In this document: one piece after another, positions 43,409-51,708 of the stretch
Layout of the letters: the number at the start of each line of letters is the position of its first letter
Numbering within the stretch: the stretch's first letter is position 1
Assembly: GCF_009183365.2 (NCBI RefSeq)
Contig: NZ_CP068230.1
Span: 3,005,001-3,069,000, forward strand
Direction: 5' to 3'
Origin: Shewanella algae
GTDB lineage: Bacteria > Pseudomonadota > Gammaproteobacteria > Enterobacterales > Shewanellaceae
DNA length: 64,000 nucleotides
The notes under the pieces: model-generated
What the model was told of the DNA's origin: nothing
The model's database searches: none
Seen by the model: only the letters and a program-made list of their open reading frames with translations
Program-made: the position numbers and the translations under genes

Positions 43409-45565
43409 TCAGATAAATTTGACCTTGAAGGTCACACCAACCTGGCGTGGGTCTCCGTAGCGGATATATTGTTTCTCGGCCCAGTCCTGATCCGGCTCAT
43501 TGCCGAAGTAGAAACCGCGCACGCCGTATTTTTCATCGAACAGGTTGCGGCCCCAGAGGTAAATCGACCACTTGTCGGCCTCATAGCCCAGCTTGGCGTT
43601 GACCACTTGATAGTCTTCAGATCGGGAGTCATTGCTGTCTGAGTAGTAGAACGCACTCTTGCCACTGCTGTTGAGGTTGGCAAACCAGCCCATGTCATTG
43701 CGCCAGGTCATGCCGAGACTATAGGTCCATCTCGGCGAGTGGGCCAGTTCCCGGCCGCTGAGATCCACAGGGTTGCCATATTTATCCTGATACAGGTAAT
43801 CACCGTATTCTGTCTGCAGATATCCAAGGCTGGTGTAGAACTGCAGTGAATCTGTGGGATACCAGTTGGCTTCCAGCTCGGCGCCATAGTTATTGGAGCT
43901 GCCGGCGTTTTCGGTGAACAGAATAAAGCGCTGGGGATCGACAGGATCCTGCAGCGAGGCCGCTACCTGCTGATCTTCCCTGTCCATAAAGAACAGTGCC
44001 AGACGAGTATCCAACAAGCCATCGGCCCAGCTGGATTTCAGCCCCAGTTCATAGTTATAGAGGATTTCGGTATCGAACTCTTTCTTGTCGGCCAGCTCCT
44101 GGGGCAGCGTCATATTGAAACCACCGGCCTTGTAGCCCCTGGCTATCCGAACATAGGCTTCATGATGTTCAGCCAGTGCCTTGGACAGGGCGATATGGCC
44201 GCCCCACATGTTTTCCGATGGGCTAAAGGCATCACCATTGCTGTCGCTGTAGTCACTCTCACGTCGCTCGATACGAGCACCGATAGACAGGCTGTAGCCC
44301 GCCCCCAGATCTGAGTCCAACTGGGCAAACACTGCATAGTTACTGGCGCTGTAGCGGGAAGTCAGCACTTCATCCGGCCAGCTGTTGTATTCAGAGTAGA
44401 GATCATTGTCCTCATCGAGATCCATAAAATAGAACCCGGCCAGCCAGTCTGTGCTGCCGCCGAAAATCCGCCCGGCCTCGTTGGAGCTGAATCTGAACTC
44501 CTGTGACAGAGTGCGCCGCTCGCCGCGTTTATCCCAGGTGTAATCGTACTCACAGGGTGCGCCGCCGCACTCTTTCCCGGCCCAGTAATCCGGGTTGGCC
44601 CAGTCACCGTCGTAACCGTGGTGATGATCTGTTGCGGCAGAGCTTGACAGGGACACCAGCTCAAAAGCCTCAAAGCCGGTATAGCTCAGCTTGAGATTGG
44701 AGCCCGTGGTGCGCTGCTTGTCGACGCCCGGCGCATCGGTAATGGTATCGAAGCCGTTATTGTCCAGGGTCCAGGCATCATAACCATTGTCAAAATCGGC
44801 GTGCAGTAGAGTGAAGTCCGCCTGCAACTTGTCGGTGGCGTACCAGCGCAGCTTGATACGGCCGCTGAATTCATCACGCTCATTGGTATCGTCACGGCCC
44901 AGATACAGGTTGTCGCGATAACCGTTCTGCTTGTGTTGCTGCAGCGCCACACGATAGAGCAACTTGCCGGAATCTGTCACTGGGCCGGAGCTGAAGCCGC
45001 TGAAGGTTTGCAGATTATCATTACCGAGCGAGACTTCGGCGCCGTGCTCGAACACATCTGTAGGATCATTGCTCTTGAGATAGATAAGACCGGCCAGAGC
45101 ATTGGCGCCATAGCGGGTGCCCTGGGGGCCGCGCAGCACTTCAAACTGCTGCAGGTCGTACAGGCTGGAAACGCTGCCCAGCCCGGAGAGATCGATATCG
45201 TCGATAATAAAGCCCACAGAGGAGTTGGGCGCTCCCTGGTATTGCTCCTGCTCACCTACACCGCGGATCTGGAAGTATCTTGGCCGGGAGCTGGCACCTG
45301 ACCAGTTGAAATTGGCCACATTACCCAGCATGTCTTCGAAATGCTCGGCGCCTTGATCTTCAATGCGCTGCTCATCGATAACAGTCACGCTGGAAGGCAT
45401 CTTCTCCAGCGTCAGGCCACGAAAGTCGCCGCTGACGACTATTACTTCCATGGCTTGCTGTTCATCTTGATTTTCAACGCCGGGATTATCGGCGGCATGA
45501 ACGGGTGCCCACAGCAGCATCTGAATGGTACTGGCAAGCAGAGTAGGTACGGTAAACTTGGACAT
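43409..45565 (-). CDS. TonB-dependent outer-membrane receptor, probable thiamine transporter
   Basis: A 718-residue TonB-dependent receptor. After a signal peptide (cleavage near VHAA, residue 24) there is a TonB-box-like EVIVVSG, a plug domain (KMPSSVTVIDEQRIEDQGAEHFEDMLGNV ... RGPQGTRYGANALAG) and a 22-strand-type barrel ending in VGVTFKVKFI with the terminal aromatic usual for outer-membrane insertion (here Phe-Ile). The TPP riboswitch directly upstream indicates thiamine or a thiamine precursor as substrate (OmtA type). It is the first gene of a four-gene operon. Confidence 0.88.
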   Translation of the reverse strand: MSKFTVPTLLASTIQMLLWAPVHAADNPGVENQDEQQAMEVIVVSGDFRGLTLEKMPSSVTVIDEQRIEDQGAEHFEDMLGNVANFNWSGASSRPRYFQIRGVGEQEQYQGAPNSSVGFIIDDIDLSGLGSVSSLYDLQQFEVLRGPQGTRYGANALAGLIYLKSNDPTDVFEHGAEVSLGNDNLQTFSGFSSGPVTDSGKLLYRVALQQHKQNGYRDNLYLGRDDTNERDEFSGRIKLRWYATDKLQADFTLLHADFDNGYDAWTLDNNGFDTITDAPGVDKQRTTGSNLKLSYTGFEAFELVSLSSSAATDHHHGYDGDWANPDYWAGKECGGAPCEYDYTWDKRGERRTLSQEFRFSSNEAGRIFGGSTDWLAGFYFMDLDEDNDLYSEYNSWPDEVLTSRYSASNYAVFAQLDSDLGAGYSLSIGARIERRESDYSDSNGDAFSPSENMWGGHIALSKALAEHHEAYVRIARGYKAGGFNMTLPQELADKKEFDTEILYNYELGLKSSWADGLLDTRLALFFMDREDQQVAASLQDPVDPQRFILFTENAGSSNNYGAELEANWYPTDSLQFYTSLGYLQTEYGDYLYQDKYGNPVDLSGRELAHSPRWTYSLGMTWRNDMGWFANLNSSGKSAFYYSDSNDSRSEDYQVVNAKLGYEADKWSIYLWGRNLFDEKYGVRGFYFGNEPDQDWAEKQYIRYGDPRQVGVTFKVKFI

Positions 45566-45567
45566 AG

Positions 45568-45594
45568 GACCTCAAATATTCACAGTTTGAGATC
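45568..45594 (-). promoter_or_regulatory. Shine-Dalgarno-sequestering hairpin (riboswitch expression platform)
   Basis: On the minus strand GATCTCAAA pairs over nine positions (one GU) with TTTGAGGTC, which contains the GAGG ribosome-binding site of the receptor gene. This hairpin would block translation when TPP is bound. Confidence 0.65.
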
Positions 45595-45630
45595 CGGCAA
45601 TAAGAAAGCGAGTTGAAAGTGCACGAATTG

Positions 45631-45732
45631 TGGCCCATTCCTACGCCGGTACTAGCCGGATCAGGTTCTAAGGGTTCGTCATACGACATCTCAGTCAACC
45701 GCAATGCGGTAAACACCCCTTGGCGCGGGCCA
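45631..45732 (-). promoter_or_regulatory. TPP (THI element) riboswitch
   Basis: The minus strand shows the conserved THI-box elements in order: AAGGGGTG, GACTGAGATG, ACCCTTAGAACCTGATCC, and TAGTACCGGCGTAGGAATG. TGGCCC at the 5' end pairs with GGGCCA at the 3' end to close P1. It lies 66 nt before the TonB-receptor start and should repress the thiamine operon when thiamine pyrophosphate is plentiful. Confidence 0.95.
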
Positions 45733-45797
45733 GTATACACGAGTTACCAACAAAAGTGAGCCAGGTTGCCAAATTGTACCTGAGGGCATAAAAAAAA

Positions 45798-47093
45798 GGG
45801 TTCATCGCGGATCTCCGGGGAACGCCTCTCTGACTTTCAGAAAGAAGTATTCGGTATCCCGGTAGCCATAGCCCATTCGCTTCAGCAGTTTGATTTTGTT
45901 GTTCATCCCCTCTAGTCGGCAGGTGTGCAACGGATGAACCGCTGAAGCAACTATGCCATGAAGATAGTTTTTAAGACGCTGGCCAAATTGGAGTAGTGGC
46001 CTGATACCGCTCTCTCTGACTTGTTGCAACCAGAGGTTCCATTGAGCCGTGGCTTCGGCTTCATCTGTGCAGTACCACATCTCCTTGAGTTGCTCCCTGA
46101 GCAGGTAAACCGTCATTAAGCTTTTGTTCGACTCCAACAGCTCGTTGAGATACCCCGCCTGTTTGTCTGTCAAATTATCTCTGTTTTTGAGTAAGACCCA
46201 GCGCCCCCGTTTTACCCGTTTGCGGGCCGGTTTGTCATGCTTGAGTTGATTAGCCTGGTCAACCCTGACTCGGTCGATGACTTCACGGCCATACTTGGCA
46301 ACAACATGAAACAAGTCGTAGACCACTTTGGCTTGGGGACAGTGCTTCTGTACCTCCAGGTCAAAGGCAGTATTCATATCCATAGCAACGGCTTCAATCT
46401 GTTGGCAGTACTGCCCCAACTTAACGAAAAACGGCCGGATAGCTTCTCTACTGCGGCCTTCACCTATCCAAAGGACTTGATGAGTATCCGCATCGGCCAC
46501 CACGGTGGCGTAACGATGGCCTTTGAACAGGGCAAACTCGTCCATGACCAGGCGTTTGACACGACTCCAATCAGGCTCTGTGACCTCCCTTGCCAGCCGA
46601 CGTTTGTCGATAGTCTTGATGGTATGCCAGTGCAGGCCAAGGAGTTGCGAGATATGTTTAATCGGCAAGAGCTTGAGTAGCGCCTCGACATGCTCAATGA
46701 GCAGTGTGGTCTGGCGAGCATAGGGCTTTAACCAGCTGATATGCTCCCGAACGATACCGCAATCAGGGCAAAGAATACGGCGGACGGGTAGCCGTAACTG
46801 AACCTGAAACGCCAGTATGGTTCGTTCCGATACGCTGCGAAGTGAAGCGTCGTGAACAGCCTTAGCTGGTTTGCCGCAAGCACAGTGGCCGTTATCAATC
46901 GGCTTTAGGTGGATGATGAGGGTTTGTTGATTTTGCTCGGTATGGACGGCTTCAAAGCCTTCCCAGAGCGCAATGGGGAAGGTAATATTCGACATTGAGA
47001 ACGGTTGGGGTTGGTCATTGTTTTTGTTTGGCGACTAAACAATAACTCTCCAACCGTTTTCATTTCCAGTCCACGCTAATCTGCGATGAACCA
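45798..47093. mobile_element. ISL3-family insertion sequence, complete
   Basis: The element is about 1,296 bp. Its ends are imperfect inverted repeats, GGGTTCATCGCGGAT on the left and TGGTTCATCGCAGAT (minus strand) on the right. Eight A residues flank each side (45790-45797 and 47094-47101), consistent with the 8-bp target duplication typical of ISL3. It carries one intact transposase gene. Because the target is homopolymeric, the boundary is uncertain by one or two bases. Confidence 0.88.
45802..46995 (-). CDS. ISL3-family transposase
   Basis: A 397-residue DDE transposase. An N-terminal zinc-ribbon-like region (HCACGKPAKA and ILCPDCG) precedes a helix-turn-helix (IKHISQLLGLHWHTIKTIDKRRL). 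The catalytic core opens at VKRLVMDEFALFKGHRYATVVAD, continues with IEAVAMDMNTAFDLEV, and ends near LHTCRLEGMNNKIKLLKRMGYGYRDTEYFFLKV, which supplies the last acidic residue. Full length, with no frameshift, so it may be active. It nearly fills the element. Confidence 0.93.
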   Translation of the reverse strand: MSNITFPIALWEGFEAVHTEQNQQTLIIHLKPIDNGHCACGKPAKAVHDASLRSVSERTILAFQVQLRLPVRRILCPDCGIVREHISWLKPYARQTTLLIEHVEALLKLLPIKHISQLLGLHWHTIKTIDKRRLAREVTEPDWSRVKRLVMDEFALFKGHRYATVVADADTHQVLWIGEGRSREAIRPFFVKLGQYCQQIEAVAMDMNTAFDLEVQKHCPQAKVVYDLFHVVAKYGREVIDRVRVDQANQLKHDKPARKRVKRGRWVLLKNRDNLTDKQAGYLNELLESNKSLMTVYLLREQLKEMWYCTDEAEATAQWNLWLQQVRESGIRPLLQFGQRLKNYLHGIVASAVHPLHTCRLEGMNNKIKLLKRMGYGYRDTEYFFLKVREAFPGDPR

Positions 47094-47180
47094 AAAAAAA
47101 AGCCCACTCCAATACTCCCGAGTGTTGAGCATTCAACGGGAATAATGGCTCGGGCGGCAGTGGTGCCGAGGTTTCAACTT

Positions 47181-47570
47181 TTAGTTTGAAAAGGCCTCGC
47201 GCACATAGATCTCAAAACGGCTGGCGGTCGGATTCGGCGCCACGGCGCTCACCTGCAACTGCTGTTTACCATGCAGCTTGACCGACTTCCAGGACACACC
47301 TTCATCATCCAGGGTATAGCCGCTGGCATCATACCAGGTGAACTTGTACTGAATGCGCATATCGGTAGCGACCTTGCTGCTGATGGTGGCTGTGCCTCTG
47401 AGCAAGCCGCCCTCGCCTCTGGCCATAAGATCACCCACACTCACAGAGCGGGCAAAGCTGCTGTTGTCTGCGCGGCTTTCACCGGTCGAGCTGGCATACA
47501 CCCCGGCCGTATGGTTGGCGCAGCCTGCCAGAGCCAGCACGGTTGCTGCTATTACCAAGACTTTTTTCAT
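47181..47570 (-). CDS. ycfL: YcfL-family (DUF1425) lipoprotein
   Basis: A 129-residue lipoprotein with lipobox LALAGC (Cys17) and a DUF1425 beta-sandwich (DLMARGEGGLLRGTATISSKVATDMRIQYKFTWYDASGYTL). ATG 47570 begins the signal peptide; seven codons upstream in frame are not used. In E. coli, ycfL lies in the hinT-ycfL-lpoB-thiK cluster; here it is the last gene of a hinT operon. Function unknown. Confidence 0.82.
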   Translation of the reverse strand: MKKVLVIAATVLALAGCANHTAGVYASSTGESRADNSSFARSVSVGDLMARGEGGLLRGTATISSKVATDMRIQYKFTWYDASGYTLDDEGVSWKSVKLHGKQQLQVSAVAPNPTASRFEIYVREAFSN

Positions 47571-47587
47571 CTGCCAATCCCTTATTC

Positions 47588-48040
47588 TCAATCAATCAAA
47601 AAGTGCGCCCTGGCCGTTGCAATCAACTGTTTGCGGTTGGTTTGCCAGCAGTCGATATTGACATTGGCCACTCGCCGCCCCTGACGGGTTATTCGGCACT
47701 CGGCGAAGCTGTCCTTATGATAACCGGCGCGTAAGTAGTCGATGGAAAAATCAACCACCTTGGGCACCTTACTGGTTTGCATAAACACCATAAGCTGGAT
47801 GATGGCCGACATCTCCATAAACCCGGCTATCACGCCACCGTGAATGGCCGGCAGTACCGGGTTACCTATGTTGTCATCTTTGGCCGGCAGACGAAACACC
47901 AGTTCATCGCCAAACCTGTCCACCTGCATGCCGATAAAGCGAGCATAGGGAACATGCTCAAGCAAGTGACTGAAATCATTGGTTTCTGTCACTTTAGCAA
48001 CTATGCTTTTTACATCCATGGATGCCTTGGGATCTGTCAT
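47588..48040 (-). CDS. PaaI-type hotdog-fold thioesterase
   Basis: A 150-residue hotdog-fold protein of the PaaI/acyl-CoA thioesterase family: NPVLPAIHGGVIAGFMEMSA holds the catalytic helix, and VDFSIDYLRAG the beta strand typical of the fold. It overlaps the stop of the preceding thioesterase gene by 4 nt (ATGA). Such proteins hydrolyse acyl- or aryl-CoA thioesters; the specific thioester is unknown. Confidence 0.85.
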   Translation of the reverse strand: MTDPKASMDVKSIVAKVTETNDFSHLLEHVPYARFIGMQVDRFGDELVFRLPAKDDNIGNPVLPAIHGGVIAGFMEMSAIIQLMVFMQTSKVPKVVDFSIDYLRAGYHKDSFAECRITRQGRRVANVNIDCWQTNRKQLIATARAHFLID

Positions 48041-48537
48041 TTCGTCTCCTCACCCATCAGTGCCTTGCGGAAAGTATCCCCTATCATTTCAGGGCTTATC
48101 CGCATAAAGGAGCCAACCGCATGGGCGATGGGGTCGTCTATGCTGTCCTGATAGGCGATGGCCCGGGTGAACGCGACGCTGGATGACAACTTATAACACT
48201 CGGCAAAACCATACACCGGCTTGTGGGGCTCGGCAGGCTTCATATAGTCGACCCGCAGATCCAGAGTTGGCGAGATCTCCAGCGAACCATATTTGTCCTT
48301 GATGGCACAAACCACGGCGCAACCACTGGCAGTATCCATCAATGTGGTGATAACCCCACCATGAATAACCCCGGTTTCAGGGTAACCCACCAGCTCGGTG
48401 CTGTAAGGCAATTCTATCAGTACATGGTGTTCACTGGCCTCATGCACCTTGAGCCCGAGACGGCGGCACTGGGCCAACTGGTTGACGAAACGGGTAGCCA
48501 GAGTCGTCAGCGGGAAAAACTCCGGATTCACTTTCAT
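48037..48537 (-). CDS. PaaI-type hotdog-fold thioesterase
   Basis: A 166-residue hotdog-fold protein with VGYPETGVIHGGVITTLMDTASGCAVV (catalytic helix with Asp) and TLDLRVDYMKPA. It is similar in plan to the next gene and overlaps it and hinT by 4 nt each, so the two thioesterases may form a heteromeric hotdog assembly. Substrate unknown. Confidence 0.86.
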   Translation of the reverse strand: MKVNPEFFPLTTLATRFVNQLAQCRRLGLKVHEASEHHVLIELPYSTELVGYPETGVIHGGVITTLMDTASGCAVVCAIKDKYGSLEISPTLDLRVDYMKPAEPHKPVYGFAECYKLSSSVAFTRAIAYQDSIDDPIAHAVGSFMRISPEMIGDTFRKALMGEETK

Positions 48538-48890
48538 GACGCTGAACTCACCATAGGCCCCAAGGCTTTACCGCCAAGCAGATGCATGTGGATATGGAAC
48601 ACTTCCTGGCCGCCATGTTCATTACAGTTAATGATTAAACGATAACCGTCCTCGGCGATCCCGGCCTCGGCGGCCAGCTTGGCAGCCACAGTCACCATAC
48701 GGCCTATGGCCTGCTCATCCGAAGCCTTGGCGTCATTGACTGTGGGGATCAGATGATTGGGCACTATCAGTACATGGGTGGGCGCCTTGGGATTGATATC
48801 CCGAAAGGCGGTTACCAGTTCGTCCTGATACAGAATGTCCGTGGGAATTTCACGGCGGATAATTTTGCTGAATATGGTTTCTTCGGCCAT
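48534..48890 (-). CDS. hinT: HIT-family purine nucleoside phosphoramidase HinT
   Basis: A 118-residue HIT protein. The histidine triad is HIHMHLLGG near residues 100-105, with TIFSKIIRREIPTDILYQDELVTAFRDINPKAPTHVLIVP as the conserved N-terminal half. It hydrolyses adenosine 5'-phosphoramidates such as lysyl-AMP adducts. First gene of the overlapping hinT-thioesterase-thioesterase-ycfL unit. Confidence 0.92.
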   Translation of the reverse strand: MAEETIFSKIIRREIPTDILYQDELVTAFRDINPKAPTHVLIVPNHLIPTVNDAKASDEQAIGRMVTVAAKLAAEAGIAEDGYRLIINCNEHGGQEVFHIHMHLLGGKALGPMVSSAS

Positions 48891-49130
48891 TTTGCCACTC
48901 TCCGGTGTGTCGGTTCAGGCTCGGCCCAAGGGCCAAACCTCTGTGTTCTTGGCAGTATAATACCATTCGGCCCGGAGATGTAATTGGCCACGGCGATTTG
49001 AACCTCAAGCCATTTAAAACTCGGCAGCAATTGCCGCAGCCTGGCTTTTTTGGCAGCATTGTCGCCATGCTCAGCCGGATAGCACTCAATTTGGCTCCCG
49101 GCACTCGCCAACGATTCATACGGATATCAG

Positions 49131-50885
49131 ATGATCAGTTATCAGATTTGCCCCATAGATCCCCACGCTCACCTGTTCGAGGTCAAAATCACCATTCAGG
49201 CACCGGCTCCGAAACAGGAACTTTGGTTGCCATCCTGGATCCCGGGCAGCTACATGGTTCGCGATTTTTGTCGCAATATCATAGATATTAAAGCCTTTGA
49301 TGAGCTGGAGCGTCCGCTCAGCATTACTCAGCTTGACAAGCAGCGCTGGCTGATAGATTCCAATGCCGAATCGCTGCAACTGCGCTACTCGGTTTATGCC
49401 TGGGATATGTCGGTGCGCAGCGCCCACCTGGATCAGACCCACGGCTTTTTCAACGGCAGCAGCGTCTTTTTGGCGGTGGCCGGCAAAGAGCTTGAGCCGC
49501 TGGAGCTGGAAATTCTGCCTCCGGAGGAGGAGGCCAACTGGCAGCTGGCAACAACCCTGAGTCGAATCGAGGGTGAAGAGTGGCAGTTCGGCCGTTTCAG
49601 CGCCGCCAACTATGATGAGCTTATCGACCATCCGGTGGAGATGGGCACCTTTACCCACGGCAGCTTTGAGGCCTGTGGCGTGCGCCATGATGTGATACTG
49701 ACCGGGCGTCACCGCTGCCACATGCCCAGACTGCTTGACGATCTCAAGGCTATTTGCGAGAGCCAGATCCGCCTCTTCGGTGAAGCGCCGTTTGAGCGCT
49801 ATCTGTTTATGACCCAGGTATTGGGCAATGGCTTTGGAGGACTGGAACACAGAGCCTCCACCGCCCTGCACTGCTCCCGTAAGGATCTGCCGCTGAGTAT
49901 GGAGATGCCGGTCAACAAGGATTACCGCACTTATCTGTCGCTCTGCAGTCACGAATACTTCCACAGCTGGAACGTCAAACGCATTAAGCCTGCCAGCTTT
50001 ATTCCCTATGCGCTGGAGGCCGAGAGCTACACCCGTCAACTGTGGGCTTATGAAGGTATCACTTCCTACTATGATGACCTGATGACACTCAGAGCCAACA
50101 GGGTTTCCAATGAGCAATATCTGGAGATGCTATCCCAGACCATGACCCGGGTGTATCGCATGCCGGGCAGGCAGTTGCAGAGCCTGACAGATTCGAGCTT
50201 CAATGCCTGGACCAAGTTCTACAAACAGGATGAAAACGCCGCCAACGCCATCGTCAGCTATTACACCAAGGGAGCTTTGTTTGCCCTGTATCTGGACTTG
50301 ACTCTGAGACTGGAAACCCAGGGAGAATACACACTGGATAACCTGATGCAGAAGCTGTGGCAGGCCTTTGGCAGTCAGGGTATAGGCACTGAAGATGACT
50401 CCCATCGCCGCCTCTACGAGGAGCTGCTTGGCCGGGATGCCAGCGCAGAATTTGCCTTTCTGGATAATACCCAAGAGTTGCCACTGGCGCCCCTGCTGGC
50501 GCAATTCGGAATCGAGATGCAACTTCGCAGTGCCCAAGGCGCTCAGGATCAGGGCGGCGGGGATGTTGAGGGGCAAAAAATCGGCTTCGGAGCCCGCTAC
50601 AAGGCTGAAGTCCTGGGGTTAAGGATTGTGAGTGTGACCAATGGCAGCGCGGCTCACAGCGCCGGGCTCGCGGCTCAGGATCTGCTGATTGCCGCCAATG
50701 GTCTGCAGGTCGGCGCTCAATTTGAAAATGAACTGCAACAATATGAGCCCGGCGATAGTCTGGAGCTGCACTTCTTCCGCCGTGATGAACTGATGACAGG
50801 CCAACTGCCTATCAACCCGGCGGCAATAGATACTGTGTCACTCAAGCTCACCGATCCAGCCAAAGCCAAGGCCTGGCTGGGTTAA
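49131..50885 (+). CDS. M61 (glycyl aminopeptidase) family metallopeptidase with PDZ domain
   Basis: A 584-residue peptidase. An N-terminal beta-domain (residues 1-165) precedes a thermolysin-like catalytic domain with H274, E275 and H278 in HEYFHSWNVKRIKP and the distal ligand E308 in WAYEGITSYYDD. A PDZ-like domain (about 485-560; IVSVTNGSAAHSAGLAAQDLLIAANG) closes the protein. No signal peptide is seen, so it is cytoplasmic. Family members release N-terminal glycine or alanine. It converges with the LuxR-type gene, overlapping by 4 bp. Confidence 0.88.
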   Translation: MISYQICPIDPHAHLFEVKITIQAPAPKQELWLPSWIPGSYMVRDFCRNIIDIKAFDELERPLSITQLDKQRWLIDSNAESLQLRYSVYAWDMSVRSAHLDQTHGFFNGSSVFLAVAGKELEPLELEILPPEEEANWQLATTLSRIEGEEWQFGRFSAANYDELIDHPVEMGTFTHGSFEACGVRHDVILTGRHRCHMPRLLDDLKAICESQIRLFGEAPFERYLFMTQVLGNGFGGLEHRASTALHCSRKDLPLSMEMPVNKDYRTYLSLCSHEYFHSWNVKRIKPASFIPYALEAESYTRQLWAYEGITSYYDDLMTLRANRVSNEQYLEMLSQTMTRVYRMPGRQLQSLTDSSFNAWTKFYKQDENAANAIVSYYTKGALFALYLDLTLRLETQGEYTLDNLMQKLWQAFGSQGIGTEDDSHRRLYEELLGRDASAEFAFLDNTQELPLAPLLAQFGIEMQLRSAQGAQDQGGGDVEGQKIGFGARYKAEVLGLRIVSVTNGSAAHSAGLAAQDLLIAANGLQVGAQFENELQQYEPGDSLELHFFRRDELMTGQLPINPAAIDTVSLKLTDPAKAKAWLG

Positions 50886-51526
50886 CTACCTGAGCCTTGA
50901 CTCTCGGCCACATCGGCCATCAAGTGACGCTGGGCCCAGGCCATCACCTGGGCTCGGTTGCTTAAATTCAGTTTGCGAAACACCCGATAGAGATGGGTCT
51001 TGACCGTACTTTCACTGACATAAAGGGAAGTGGCAATCTGTTGATTACTGAGCCCGGCCAGTAGCGCCTGCAGCACCTCCCGCTCCCTGAAAGTCAGTAC
51101 ATCGCCACTAAGCTCTCCCTTGGCCAGCCGAGATTGCAACTCAAAAGGAATGTCGCAGCCACCCTTCTGCACAATATCCAGGCCACGGCCCAACTGTGCC
51201 AAGGTCGCCTCGGGATAGAAAACCGCCTTGACCACAGACGGCAACAACAGGCATTCATACTCCACCCTTCTGGGATAATGCAGTAACACCACTTTGCAAC
51301 CGCGATTCCTGGTGGCCTGTTTAAGAATCTTATAGCCCAAGGCCGGTTCCACAGTGGCCAAATCCAGCAACAACATGTCGACATCAGTTCCCAAGGCATC
51401 TGTGTGCCATCTATCGGGAGATAAGCAGGACAAGCGTACCAGAAACTCCTGCGGCCAACGGCTATCCATCAGCTCGGTCAACAGCGCGGATCTGGAAACC
51501 ACCAGCCAGTGCATCACATTGAACAT
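50882..51526 (-). CDS. CsgD/LuxR-type transcriptional regulator with pseudo-receiver domain
   Basis: A 214-residue regulator. The C-terminal LuxR helix-turn-helix is clear (LTFREREVLQALLAGLSNQQIATSLYVSESTVKTHLYRVFRKL, about 145-190). The N-terminal half is receiver-like with one candidate Asp (D55 in LLLDLA), but the acidic pair and conserved lysine of true receivers are not evident. This resembles CsgD/VpsT, which respond without classical phosphorylation, some through c-di-GMP. Targets are unknown, with biofilm matrix control a possible role. Confidence 0.8.
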   Translation of the reverse strand: MFNVMHWLVVSRSALLTELMDSRWPQEFLVRLSCLSPDRWHTDALGTDVDMLLLDLATVEPALGYKILKQATRNRGCKVVLLHYPRRVEYECLLLPSVVKAVFYPEATLAQLGRGLDIVQKGGCDIPFELQSRLAKGELSGDVLTFREREVLQALLAGLSNQQIATSLYVSESTVKTHLYRVFRKLNLSNRAQVMAWAQRHLMADVAESQGSGS

Positions 51527-51708
51527 AGGCTGCCCTCAGCTAAAAAATAAAAAATTTACATTGCTGCAACATGAGTATCAAAGCAGACAACTGCTTGAAA
51601 TGGAAGTACAGATTCCTTACCAAAAACTCAAAATGAATAAGAGTTAACTGAACAAGCGCCGCTACAGGCGTTAACATAAAGGGGTAAAACAGATCTGGGG
51701 GATCAAAC

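Noticed and set aside
49116..50117. 333-codon open frame antisense to the M61 peptidase gene
   Set aside because: The plus-strand peptidase has the complete zinc site; the antisense product resembles nothing.
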